A program made the position numbers and the translations under genes. Under the pieces are notes generated by a model. The model did not search any database. It saw nothing but the letters and a program-made list of their open reading frames with translations, and was not told the origin of the DNA. From assembly GCA_003435055.1 (NCBI GenBank), contig QUMM01000035.1:1-31612 (forward strand): a DNA stretch of 31,612 nucleotides, in the 5' to 3' direction. The first letter of the stretch is position 1. Each line of letters opens with the position of its first letter. Positions 24,255 to 31,612 of this stretch are shown here, one piece after another. The stretch comes from Lachnospiraceae bacterium OF09-6 (GTDB lineage Bacteria > Bacillota > Clostridia > Lachnospirales > Lachnospiraceae).

Positions 24255-25940
24255 ATGAAACAGGAATGGTGGAAAGATGCAGTAGTGTACCAGATATATC
24301 CAAGGAGCTTTCAGGACAGTAACGGAGACGGAATCGGTGATATCAATGGGATCCGGATGCATTTGGATTATCTGAAAAATCTGGGTGTGGACGTGATCTG
24401 GCTGTGTCCGGTTTACAAGTCCCCAAATGCGGACAATGGATACGATATCAGTGATTATCAGGATATTCATCCTGATTTTGGAACGATGGAAGACTTTGAC
24501 CGGTTGTTGCAGGAGGTACATGAGCATGGCATGAAGCTGATTATGGACCTGGTTGTGAATCATACATCAGATGAACATCCGTGGTTCCGGAAGAGCAGTT
24601 CGGCAGAAGCAACATCTTATGATGACTATTATATCTGGAAGGACAGACCAAATAACTGGAAATCACGTTTTCAGGGAAGTGCCTGGACTTATGATGAAAA
24701 AAGAGGACAATATTACCTGCACATCTATACAGTGAAACAGCCAGATTTGAACTGGGAAAACGAAGCTGTTCGCAGGGATGTATACAAAATGATGAACTGG
24801 TGGGGAAAGAAAGGAATCGATGGTTTTCGTATGGACGTCATTTCTATGATCTCCAAGGATCAGTCTTATGCAGATGGAACGGTGGGAGAGCATGAACAGT
24901 TCGGTGATGGATCTTCCATGTATATAAACGGTCCGAGAGTACATGAGTTCCTGCAGGAGATGAACCGGGAAGTGATTCAGAACTTTGATTGGATGACGGT
25001 AGGAGAAGGTGTTGGTGTGGATACCAGAGAAGCCTGCCTCTATGCCGGATTTGACAGAAAGGAATTGAACATGATGTTTCAGTTTGAACATGTGGAGCAG
25101 GCAAAGGGCCCTCTGGGAAAATGGACAGACCGGAAACCGGATTTTCTCAGGGTAAAAGAGATTCTGGATCGCTGGCAGACAGATCTGGAAGGAAAGGCGT
25201 GGAACAGTCTGTTTGTGGAGAATCATGACTATGCAAGATCGGTATCCACATTTGCAGACGACAGAGAAGAATACAGGGAACTGTCTGCAAAGATGCTGTC
25301 GATTGCACTGTATATGATGAAAGGAACCCCATATATCTACCAGGGACAGGAACTGGGGATGACCAATTACCATGCTTTCTCCATTGATGAATTACAGGAT
25401 GTGGAGAGCAAAAATGCTTATCAATTTTATGTGAATGCAGGGGAGGTCTCACCGGAAGAGATGCTGAAGTATGTGAACTGTGCCGGAAGGGACAATTCCA
25501 GGACACCAATGCAGTGGAATACAGAAGAAAATGCCGGATTTACCCATGGCACACCGTGGTTTCCAGTAAATCCGAACTATACGTATCTGAATGCAGAGGA
25601 ACAGACCGGGCGTACAGATTCTGTCTTTACTTTTTATCAGCAACTGTTGGCATTTCGAAAGTCTGCACCGGCAATTTTATGGGGCAGCTACCGGATGATT
25701 GGGAAAGAACATAAGCAGCTACTGGCGTATTTTCGGACAATGGGAGAAGAGACATATCTGATTCTCTGTAATTTCAGTGAAAAAGAACAGTCTACAGATA
25801 CGCTGAAGCTGAGACAGCAGACAGAAGCACAGGGAAAAGCTTATTGGAAACAGGTACTCGGAAATTATCCATCCGGTCACAGTGTGGATATGCTTCGTCC
25901 ATATGAGGGCGTAATCTGGAAAATGGAAAAGGAGTCTTAA
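24255..25940 (+). CDS. GH13 alpha-glucosidase, oligo-1,6-glucosidase type
   Basis: 561 aa from ATG 24255 (MKQEWWKDAVVYQIYPRSF), since AAGGAGA precedes it within the longer frame that starts at 24237. GH13 regions: DLVVNHTSDEH (region I), GFRMDVI with nucleophile D194 (II), VGEGVG with acid/base E251 (III), ENHDYARS with D325 (IV). The Val after the nucleophile Asp is the residue linked to alpha-1,6 preference in oligo-1,6-glucosidases, whereas maltases carry Ala/Thr there; this supports isomaltose-like or dextran-type alpha-1,6-glucosides. No signal peptide, so intracellular. It is followed 4 nt later by the GH36 gene. Confidence 0.92.
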   Translation: MKQEWWKDAVVYQIYPRSFQDSNGDGIGDINGIRMHLDYLKNLGVDVIWLCPVYKSPNADNGYDISDYQDIHPDFGTMEDFDRLLQEVHEHGMKLIMDLVVNHTSDEHPWFRKSSSAEATSYDDYYIWKDRPNNWKSRFQGSAWTYDEKRGQYYLHIYTVKQPDLNWENEAVRRDVYKMMNWWGKKGIDGFRMDVISMISKDQSYADGTVGEHEQFGDGSSMYINGPRVHEFLQEMNREVIQNFDWMTVGEGVGVDTREACLYAGFDRKELNMMFQFEHVEQAKGPLGKWTDRKPDFLRVKEILDRWQTDLEGKAWNSLFVENHDYARSVSTFADDREEYRELSAKMLSIALYMMKGTPYIYQGQELGMTNYHAFSIDELQDVESKNAYQFYVNAGEVSPEEMLKYVNCAGRDNSRTPMQWNTEENAGFTHGTPWFPVNPNYTYLNAEEQTGRTDSVFTFYQQLLAFRKSAPAILWGSYRMIGKEHKQLLAYFRTMGEETYLILCNFSEKEQSTDTLKLRQQTEAQGKAYWKQVLGNYPSGHSVDMLRPYEGVIWKMEKES

Positions 25941-25944
25941 CAGG

Positions 25945-28176
25945 ATGAGTATTTTAATCAATGAAAAAGAGGGAATTTTTCATCTTCAAAATCAGAACAT
26001 CAGCTATATCATGAAAGTGCTGCGAAACGGGCAGCTTGGTCAGATCTATTTCGGGAGAAGACTTCATGACTGCACAGAATATGATCATCTTGTGGAACTG
26101 GGACATCGGGATATGGCACCATGTGTATTTGACGGAGAGACAACCTTTTCCATGGAACATCTGAAGCAGGAATATCCTGGGTTTGGAACCGGAGATATGC
26201 GTTACCCGGCAGTAGAGATCCGGTGTGCAGATGGAAGCCGTGTGACAGAGTTCCTTTACGATCATGTGGAAGTGCAGCAGGGCAAACCGAAGCTTGACGG
26301 ACTTCCTGCGGTTTATGTGGAAGAGGATCAGGAGGCAGAGACTCTGAAGGTTGTACTGAAGGATACGGTAAAAGGCCTGAAACTGGTGCTTTCCTATACG
26401 ATTTTCAGAGAGTTCCCGGTGATTGCCCGGAATGCATGGATTCAGAATGAAGGGGAACAGAGTGTGAATCTGGAAAAAGCCATGAGTGTCAGTGTGGATT
26501 TCCCAGACTGCGATTATGAAATGTTTTATCTGTCAGGAGCATCCTTAAGAGAACGGCATCCACAGATACAGCCGCTGCATCAGGGAATACAGGATATTCA
26601 CAGCCTGAGAGGACACAGCAGCCACCAGTTCAATCCGTTCCTTGCATTAAAACGCCTGGATGCGGGAGAAAAGAAGGGCGAAGTCTACGGATTCAGCCTG
26701 GTATACAGTGGCAATTTCCTGGGACAGACAGAGGTCGATACCATGGGAACCACAAGGGTGATGATGGGGATTCATCCAACAGGTTTTTCTTGGCCACTGG
26801 CACCGGGGGAAGGATTTCAGACACCGGAAGCCATATTAGTCTGGTCAGATCAGGGACTGAACGGAATGAGTCAGACATATCACACACTTTACCGGAAAAG
26901 GCTTGCCAGAGGGTACTGGAGAGATCGTGAGCGCCCAATTCTGATTAATAACTGGGAAGCCACTTACATGGATTTTGATGAAGAAAAGATCCTGTCCATT
27001 GCAGAAAAAGCCAGGGAACTGGGAATTGAACTGTTTGTTTTGGATGATGGATGGTTTGGCAAGAGGAACGACGATACCAGTTCGCTGGGAGACTGGGATG
27101 TAAATCTAGACAAGCTGCCTTCTGGCATAGCAGGGGTGGCACAGAAGATTCAGGATATGGGAATGCTGTTTGGACTGTGGTTTGAGCCGGAGATGGCCAG
27201 CCGAGACAGTGATCTGTTTCGAGAGCATCCTGACTGGATTCTTGGAAGCCCTGACCGCCATATTTGCAGCGGCAGACATCAGTATGTACTGGATTTTTCC
27301 AAAGAAGAAGTGGTGGATTACATCGGAGATAAGATGGAAGCCATTCTTTCATCCGGTCCGATCTCCTATGTGAAGTGGGATATGAACCGCAGTATTTCCG
27401 ATCTGTATTCCAGAGGAACCGATCCTCTGCAGCAGGGAACCATTTATCACAGACAGATTCGGGGGATTTACCGACTGTATGAACGGTTGATTCAGAAGTT
27501 TCCGCAGGTTCTGTTTGAATCCTGTGCCAGCGGCGGCGGACGTTTTGATCCTGGAATGCTGTATTATGCACCGCAGGCGTGGGCATCAGATGATACTGAT
27601 GCATCCCAGCGGGTATTCATTCAGTATGGTAGTTCCTATGTCTATCCGTTAAGTTCTATCGGAAGTCATGTATCAGCGTGCCCCAATCATCAGACCTTCC
27701 GCAGTCTGCCGCTGAAGATGCGTGGAGATGTGGCGTATTTTGGAACCTTTGGATATGAACTGGATCTGAATACCCTAAATTCAGAAGAACAGAATGAAGT
27801 AAAAGAACAGATTCGGTTTATGAAAAAATATCGACAGCTGATTCATAATGGTATATTTTATCGGTTAAAGAGTCCATTCCGGAAGAATACAGATCAGGTA
27901 CAGGATGCGGCATGGATGGTAGTATCCCAGGATAAAAAGCAGGCATTACTGGCATATTTCCGGCTTCATCAGCCTGTCAATGTGGGATATCAGAGAGTAA
28001 AACTGGAAGGGTTGTCAGAAGATATGCAGTATCATATCAGTGACAGACCATATAGTGCTTATGGTGATGAACTGATGCAGATCGGTCTGGATGTGTCAGA
28101 CTGGGCCTGTGGTGTCCGGTGGTCAGAGCAGCCACAGGGCGAGGGCGTATCCCGCATCATTTTACTGGAAGCATAG
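25945..28176 (+). CDS. GH36 alpha-galactosidase
   Basis: 743 aa, ATG 25945; AAGGAG lies in the end of the GH13 gene. N-terminal beta-supersandwich about 1-325; (beta/alpha)8 catalytic domain about 330-650: LFVLDDGWFGKRNDD, GDWDVNLDKLPSGI, GLWFEPEMASRDSDL, nucleophile D479 in VKWDMNRSISDLYS, ESCASGGGRFDPGML, acid/base D549 in WASDDTDASQR. The length and motifs match the large bacterial tetrameric GH36 enzymes (RafA/AgaR type) that cleave terminal alpha-galactose from raffinose-family sugars and melibiose. No secretion signal. It closes the sugar operon, before the palindrome at 28183-28225. Confidence 0.94.
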   Translation: MSILINEKEGIFHLQNQNISYIMKVLRNGQLGQIYFGRRLHDCTEYDHLVELGHRDMAPCVFDGETTFSMEHLKQEYPGFGTGDMRYPAVEIRCADGSRVTEFLYDHVEVQQGKPKLDGLPAVYVEEDQEAETLKVVLKDTVKGLKLVLSYTIFREFPVIARNAWIQNEGEQSVNLEKAMSVSVDFPDCDYEMFYLSGASLRERHPQIQPLHQGIQDIHSLRGHSSHQFNPFLALKRLDAGEKKGEVYGFSLVYSGNFLGQTEVDTMGTTRVMMGIHPTGFSWPLAPGEGFQTPEAILVWSDQGLNGMSQTYHTLYRKRLARGYWRDRERPILINNWEATYMDFDEEKILSIAEKARELGIELFVLDDGWFGKRNDDTSSLGDWDVNLDKLPSGIAGVAQKIQDMGMLFGLWFEPEMASRDSDLFREHPDWILGSPDRHICSGRHQYVLDFSKEEVVDYIGDKMEAILSSGPISYVKWDMNRSISDLYSRGTDPLQQGTIYHRQIRGIYRLYERLIQKFPQVLFESCASGGGRFDPGMLYYAPQAWASDDTDASQRVFIQYGSSYVYPLSSIGSHVSACPNHQTFRSLPLKMRGDVAYFGTFGYELDLNTLNSEEQNEVKEQIRFMKKYRQLIHNGIFYRLKSPFRKNTDQVQDAAWMVVSQDKKQALLAYFRLHQPVNVGYQRVKLEGLSEDMQYHISDRPYSAYGDELMQIGLDVSDWACGVRWSEQPQGEGVSRIILLEA

Positions 28177-28182
28177 CTATCG

Positions 28183-28225
28183 GGGACGTATAAAAGTGGC
28201 TTTCAAAGCCACTTTTATACGTCCC
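28183..28225. repeat. 43-nt near-perfect palindrome at the operon end
   Basis: 21-nt arms 28183-28203 and 28205-28225 are exact reverse complements around a single C (arms begin GGGACGTATAAAAGTGGC). No T tract follows on either side. It probably ends or protects the sugar-operon mRNA, but its symmetry and lack of U-tail also suit a mobile palindromic repeat unit. Confidence 0.8.
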
Positions 28226-28232
28226 AATTGAT

Positions 28233-28334
28233 TTATCCGCCGATATATTCGCTAATTACAGAAGTGAGCGCCGGGAGAATCCAGGAAATCACGGCATATA
28301 TGTACAGCAACAGAAAAGTTGGCTTTATATTCAT
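28233..28334 (-). CDS. Possible 33-aa hydrophobic peptide
   Basis: On the minus strand, ATG at 28334 to TAA at 28233 encodes MNIKPTFLLLYIYAVISW then ILPALTSVISEYIGG: a single membrane helix with a Lys near the N-terminus. AAAGGG lies 12-13 nt upstream, and a TATAAT-like -10 (complement of 28394-28399) lies further up. No family recognised. It ends 7 nt from the palindrome. The opposite-strand frame at 28228-28428 has no such logic. Confidence is modest because of the size. Confidence 0.3.
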   Translation of the reverse strand: MNIKPTFLLLYIYAVISWILPALTSVISEYIGG

Positions 28335-28701
28335 ATTTTCTGGAACCCTTTTCTATGACTACGTGCGAGGTAATCAATTCAGAAAAGTTATACATTATAG
28401 CCCTGCAAAAATTTCTTGGAGCATATAGTCCACCTTTTTCGAATGAAAATGAAGTAATCCTATAGTATATTTTAAATCTCTAAAAGATGTTTCAATTCCC
28501 CACCTCATTGGGAGAAAAGCCATATGCTCTTTTCCGTACTAAATTTCAGAAAAATACAAAATTTTCAAAAAATAATTTCTTGCTACTGTAAAACATGCAC
28601 CATTATGCTGACTATGGAAATCAAATCAAGATACACTGCCATATAATGAAAATATAGAGAAGGAATACCAGAAGCTTCATGTTAAGAAAAGAAGAGCAAG
28701 A
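28335..28701. other. Intergenic stretch without a recognisable gene
   Basis: AT-rich, with stops in all frames. It holds only a possible minus-strand -10 (28394-28399) and short A/T palindromes such as AAAATTTT. I see no RNA gene or conserved coding fragment here. Confidence 0.4.
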
Positions 28702-28950
28702 TTACGCAAGGAAAGCGATCATATAGAGCGGTAATGTAATTATTCCCTCTTCGCTGGTTCCTATATTTCCATCTATGAACTTATATCCATAGCGTATATT
28801 TTTATTATTTTTCATGATCGACTTTAGTGAATTTGTACGTGTATTTCCACTCTTGACCTCAATAGGAGATTACATCAATTTCTTTTTTCGTTGTCTCATT
28901 TTTATAGAAATATAACTGATAACGATGCGATTTTCCTGGTGCTCCGGCAT
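28702..28950 (-). pseudogene. C-terminal remnant of an AAA/DUF4143-type ATP-binding protein
   Basis: Reading the minus strand, HRYQLYFYKNETTKKEID appears in one frame. After a frameshift near 28861 the rest follows: IEVKSGNTRTNSLKSI, YGYKFIDGNIGTSEEGIITL, PLYMIAFLA and stop at 28702-28704. 'KKEIDFVI...PIEVKSGNNTRSKSL...LPLY' is the conserved nuclease-like end of DUF4143 ATPases. The N-terminal ATPase part is missing and the fragment abuts the end of the hybrid kinase gene, so this is a decayed gene whose 5' part has been lost or replaced. It gives the window two different ATPase tails of this class, here and at 1-129. Confidence 0.7.
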
Positions 28951-30930
28951 TTATCCGTCATTTTGTTTCTGCTTCAGTTCCTTTGCCAAACATGTGTCAC
29001 GTTTAATGTATTTAGCGATTGTATTAGTTAATTCCTCCATGTTAATCGGCTTGGAAATATGGTCATTCATGCCTGAATCCAGGGATTCCTGAATATCATC
29101 TATAAAAGCATTTGCAGACAAAGCTATAATTGGAATCGTAATTGCATCGGATCGCTCTATACCCAAGGCTCGAATGGCTTTTGCTGCTTGGTGTCCATCC
29201 ATGTTTGGCATCATAATATCCATCAAAATAAGATCGTATGTGTCTCGTGGATGATTTTTAAACAAATTCACGACTTCTTTTCCATCTGATGCGCGTGTTA
29301 CGGTCATACCGGCATCTTCTAGCATTATCGTAGCAAGTTCAGCATTTAGCTCATTATCCTCTGCCATAAGAACATGAACACCTGTCAAATCTCTATGTAG
29401 AGGTTGTTTTTGTTTTGATTGAATAACTTGTTCTGTCAACTCCAGTGGAATCTCCACAGTGAATGTAGTACCTACACCTTTTTTGCTCTCAACAGCAATT
29501 GAACCGCCCATCATATCTATATGTTTTTTTGTGATGGCCATGCCAAGACCGGTTCCCTTATATTGAGTTCTGGCATTAGCATCATCTTCTTGTGAAAACG
29601 GATCGAATAATTTTTTCTGGAACTCTTCGCTCATGCCAATACCATTATCTTGAACAACATAACGAATTATGATATGTTTCTCATCCGTTCCGGGGTAACT
29701 GCTGATATCCAAAGTAATCTTTCCACCGTCCTTTGTGAATTTCACAGCATTGCCAAGAAGATTCACCAGGACTTCTCGAATACGCGTAACATCCGCAAGG
29801 ACATATGGGTTCTTTGGTCTTTCTCGATGTACTTCAAACTTAAGATCTCGGTTATAAAGAAGTCCATTCATAATCGCCTGGACGTTATCTGTCAATTGAG
29901 TAATGTCCACTGGCTCGGGCGAAATAGTAACTTTTCCACTTTCAATGCGAGTAAAATCCAGAACGTCATTCAACAAAGAGAGAAGATGATTCGAACTTTT
30001 TTGAACTTTCTCCAAGCTATCATGAATATCTGAAACCGTGTTCTGGTGAAGCGCAATGTTTGTAAATCCAATAATGGCATTCATCGGCGTTCTGATGTCA
30101 TGGCTAATACTAAGCAAAAACGCAGATTTTGCTTTGTTGGCAGCATTTGCTTCCTCAGCGGCGGTCATTAATAATTGTTTTTGTTTTTGCTCTTCTGCCT
30201 TGCTTTTCTGGTAAACATAATAGGTATATAGACAAATTAAAAGCAATACAGCTCCTGCGACTAAACCGCAGATGATGGAAATATGATTCGTCTCTTCAAC
30301 CATTCCATAAGCTGATTGCATATCCATTTCAATGCAAAATACGCCAATGATTTCTCCTGTCCCATCATGATTTGCGCTTACAGGATAGCAAGCCGTAAAA
30401 ATCGGACCCCATGTTGTATCAATGATATCCTGAGAGTACACATTCTCCCCAGAAATAGCCCTATCAATATACGGAACCATTTCTTCCTCAATATAATCTC
30501 CAGGGTGTCTTACATCATCCGCATCCGAATCCAAACCGTCTACCACATAAACGAGTTTTCCTTCTTCATTTTTTGTAGCGGTGTAAATATATCGAGTAGA
30601 ATTCAGTGTTCTGATTTCATTGAAATATGAAGAAATATCCTTATATAATTGCTTCTTTTCATCAGATTGATCTTTGATTTGAGCAAAATCTTCTTTTCCG
30701 ATTTTTCCATTCACAAGCTTATGTACTGCATCTGCACTCGCTGTATCACGCGCAATTTCTGTTTCAAGGGCGGTCTTAGTGTAAGAACTTTGCAGGATAA
30801 ATGTGTACAGTGCTATTACAAAAATTATCAAAAGCCCCATAAGCACAAGGATACTACCGGTATTCTTCAGTCTAAGGAATTTCTTTTTCTTCAAATTAAC
30901 TCCTTCTTTTGTTTTCTTCATGTCGTTCAC
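28951..30930 (-). CDS. Membrane hybrid sensor kinase with Cache-like sensor and one receiver
   Basis: 659 aa from the GTG at 30930, which is preceded by AGAGAGG; TTG at the 13th codon with its own AAGGAG is an alternative. Membrane helix 1 is about 27-48. The extracellular region about 50-220 is Cache-like (TRYIYTATKNEEGKLVYVVD, DTTWGPIFTACYPV, IIGVFCIEMD). Helix 2 is about 225-246. HisKA: SISHDIRTPMNAI with H277. HATPase: NLLGNAVKFTKDGG, DNGIGMS, GTGLGMAI. The C-terminal receiver has LMAEDNELNAELA and phosphoacceptor D571 in LMDIMMPNMDG. A small extracellular ligand, or a binding protein such as the one starting at 31244, would be the signal. Divergent from that gene across a 313-bp control region. 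Confidence 0.93.
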   Translation of the reverse strand: MNDMKKTKEGVNLKKKKFLRLKNTGSILVLMGLLIIFVIALYTFILQSSYTKTALETEIARDTASADAVHKLVNGKIGKEDFAQIKDQSDEKKQLYKDISSYFNEIRTLNSTRYIYTATKNEEGKLVYVVDGLDSDADDVRHPGDYIEEEMVPYIDRAISGENVYSQDIIDTTWGPIFTACYPVSANHDGTGEIIGVFCIEMDMQSAYGMVEETNHISIICGLVAGAVLLLICLYTYYVYQKSKAEEQKQKQLLMTAAEEANAANKAKSAFLLSISHDIRTPMNAIIGFTNIALHQNTVSDIHDSLEKVQKSSNHLLSLLNDVLDFTRIESGKVTISPEPVDITQLTDNVQAIMNGLLYNRDLKFEVHRERPKNPYVLADVTRIREVLVNLLGNAVKFTKDGGKITLDISSYPGTDEKHIIIRYVVQDNGIGMSEEFQKKLFDPFSQEDDANARTQYKGTGLGMAITKKHIDMMGGSIAVESKKGVGTTFTVEIPLELTEQVIQSKQKQPLHRDLTGVHVLMAEDNELNAELATIMLEDAGMTVTRASDGKEVVNLFKNHPRDTYDLILMDIMMPNMDGHQAAKAIRALGIERSDAITIPIIALSANAFIDDIQESLDSGMNDHISKPINMEELTNTIAKYIKRDTCLAKELKQKQNDG

Positions 30931-31028
30931 TCATATCCTCTCTTCATTCTCTTCCAAATATTCCGAATATTTTATTGTATCACAGTAACATATTGTTCCG
31001 CTATCATTTTTTTAAGATATAGAGAGCC

Positions 31029-31051
31029 TACAGATATCTTTAATGTCTGTA
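31029..31051. promoter_or_regulatory. Small inverted repeat in the kinase/binding-protein divergent region
   Basis: TACAGA (31029-31034) and TCTGTA (31046-31051) with an 11-bp spacer. A possible operator between the minus-strand kinase (-10 TACAAT, complement of 30974-30979) and the plus-strand gene at 31244. Confidence 0.3.
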
Positions 31052-31094
31052 CGAGGATATGGGGGAAAAGAAAAATAAAAATTTTTTTACATTA

Positions 31095-31134
31095 ACGTGA
31101 AAAATATAGACGTGAAAAAATAAAATGCTATAAT
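31095..31134 (+). promoter_or_regulatory. Promoter with direct repeat ACGTGAAAAA before the binding-protein gene
   Basis: TAGACG (31107-31112) and TATAAT (31129-31134) are 16 bp apart. ACGTGAAAAA occurs at 31095-31104 and again at 31110-31119, a 15-bp period, with the second copy overlapping the -35. The shared GACGTGA also occurs in the promoter at 8310-8338. Confidence 0.5.
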
Positions 31135-31147
31135 AAAAAAAATTACA

Positions 31148-31215
31148 GACAAAGCAGATGAAAATCTGTGACACAAAGCTAAAGGGCTTGTAAAACGAAA
31201 ATATTGAAATGTGTT
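31148..31215 (+). ncRNA. Possible degenerate c-di-GMP-I-like leader
   Basis: CAGAT-GAAA-ATCTG (31155-31168) is a GAAA-capped hairpin. TGACACAAAGCTAAAGGGC (31169-31187) then follows, close to the class signature GGGACGCAAAGC...GGGCC. The closing 'AGCCGGGTTGCC' half and the 5' GGCAA are not recognisable, so it may be a decayed aptamer or only a resemblance. It is 12-15 nt after the probable transcription start and ahead of a binding-protein gene, the same logic as at 8364. Confidence 0.35.
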
Positions 31216-31243
31216 TTAATCGAAAGAATAAGGAATTTGACGT

Positions 31244-31486
31244 ATGCAAAAAACAAAATGTTATCTGGCCGCATTGGTGTCTGGTGTGCTTTTAGTAACT
31301 GGTATTTTGGTTGGATGTGGACAATCTAAAAAAGACAATCACCTTACCGTGTATCTGTGGGAAAATCGTTTAATGAAAAATATTGCTCCTTATATCCATG
31401 AGCAGTTTCCAGATCAGGATATTGAATTTATTATTGGAAATAATGACACTGATTTATATAGCTATTTTAAAAAACAGTTGATATGA
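31244..31486 (+). pseudogene. N-terminus of an ABC solute-binding lipoprotein, truncated
   Basis: ATG 31244 with AAGGAA upstream. Signal peptide with lipobox LVGC (C25) and the mature start GQSKKDNHLTVYLWENRL, then FPDQDIEFIIGNNDTDLY, as in family-1 binding proteins. It stops at residue 80, whereas such proteins have 400-450 residues. After the stop, another frame (31482-31559) gives an unrelated-looking tail EVAEENHKKYKTWGTKPN, so the gene appears cut by a deletion joining two sequences. It lies divergent to the hybrid kinase and, with the fragment at 8051, shows that binding-protein partners of both kinases are broken here. Confidence 0.65.
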
Positions 31487-31612
31487 AGTTGCTGAAGAAA
31501 ACCATAAGAAATATAAAACTTGGGGGACGAAGCCCAATTTATTGATCAATAATCACTAAAGAGAAATAAGATGGACAAGAAATAAAAAATACTCATTGTA
31601 GATATTTGTCTG

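Noticed and set aside
26945..27604. 219-aa minus-strand ORF inside the GH36 gene
   Set aside because: It is antisense to the catalytic barrel of the GH36 enzyme, rich in Trp/His/Pro as expected for a shadow frame.
28228..28428. 66-aa plus-strand ORF after the palindrome
   Set aside because: TTG start without a ribosome site, no recognisable domain. The opposite strand gives a more gene-like peptide.
30316..31095. Plus-strand ORFs opposite the minus-strand hybrid kinase
   Set aside because: They are shadows of the kinase N-terminal coding region and its control region.
1..31612. CRISPR arrays, insertion sequences, replication origin
   Set aside because: No regularly spaced repeats, transposase motifs or DnaA-box clusters were seen on either strand.

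Overview
The window looks like chromosome from a low-to-moderate GC, gut-type Clostridia, most probably a Lachnospiraceae (Blautia / Ruminococcus gnavus / Dorea-like). This rests on the style of the hybrid sensor kinases, the ABC binding-protein/kinase loci, the GH36/GH13/GH38 sugar cluster without its own ABC ATPase, strong GGAGG ribosome sites and AT-rich spacers. No rRNA, intact tRNA, CRISPR array or transposase gene is seen.

Layout. (1) 1-3.1 kb is accessory DNA, probably the right end of an integrated element. It holds the tail of an AAA/DUF4143-like ATPase, an excisionase-like HTH protein, a 315-aa protein with three tandem HTH modules, and a frameshifted Fic gene. It ends at a 42-bp copy of the 3' half of tRNA-Arg(CCT), a classic att remnant, set among nine copies of the heptamer TTAGCTG and bracketed by a 15-bp inverted repeat. 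(2) 3.4-8.0 kb is an envelope-type operon: a phospholipase D/cardiolipin synthase-like gene (frameshifted), an OmpR-type regulator, a short-loop histidine kinase, a FUSC-like membrane protein (frameshifted) and the first 35 codons of a CDP-alcohol phosphatidyltransferase. Adjacent 11-bp direct repeats just upstream of a -10 box suggest autoregulation. (3) 8.0-12.2 kb has a binding-protein fragment, a good promoter, a cyclic-di-GMP-I riboswitch with a downstream terminator, a large cytosolic hybrid kinase (frameshifted in its last receiver), and two tiny membrane ORFs. (4) 12.2-15.6 kb has a cupin/HxlR divergent pair, a MarR + radical SAM pair under a 17-bp inverted repeat, and a sodium:neurotransmitter-type symporter pseudogene with a large internal deletion. 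(5) 15.7-28.2 kb is an intact sugar locus: FCD-type GntR regulator, a Cys/Met-metabolism PLP enzyme, ABC binding protein, two permeases, GH38 alpha-mannosidase, GH13 alpha-glucosidase and GH36 alpha-galactosidase. (6) 28.2-31.6 kb, after a 43-nt palindrome, has a small hydrophobic ORF, an ATPase remnant, a membrane hybrid kinase on the minus strand and, divergently, the N-terminus of another lipoprotein binding protein.

How it works together. Region 5 reads as import of an alpha-linked oligosaccharide (ABC permease, energised by an ATPase encoded elsewhere) followed by intracellular trimming by three exo-acting glycosidases. None of the three shows a signal peptide. Region 2 reads as envelope-stress or phospholipid remodelling. 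Regions 3 and 6 are two copies of one design: a binding protein next to a hybrid kinase, with promoters sharing GACGTGA and a c-di-GMP-I or similar leader.

A striking contrast runs through the window. Five genes between 1.8 and 11.7 kb are each interrupted by what reads as the loss of a single base in a short homopolymer, and other genes there are truncated. The 12-kb sugar locus has no disruption. Either the left half is decaying or it has local sequence errors; raw reads would settle this. All family assignments come from reading motifs by eye, with no database search.
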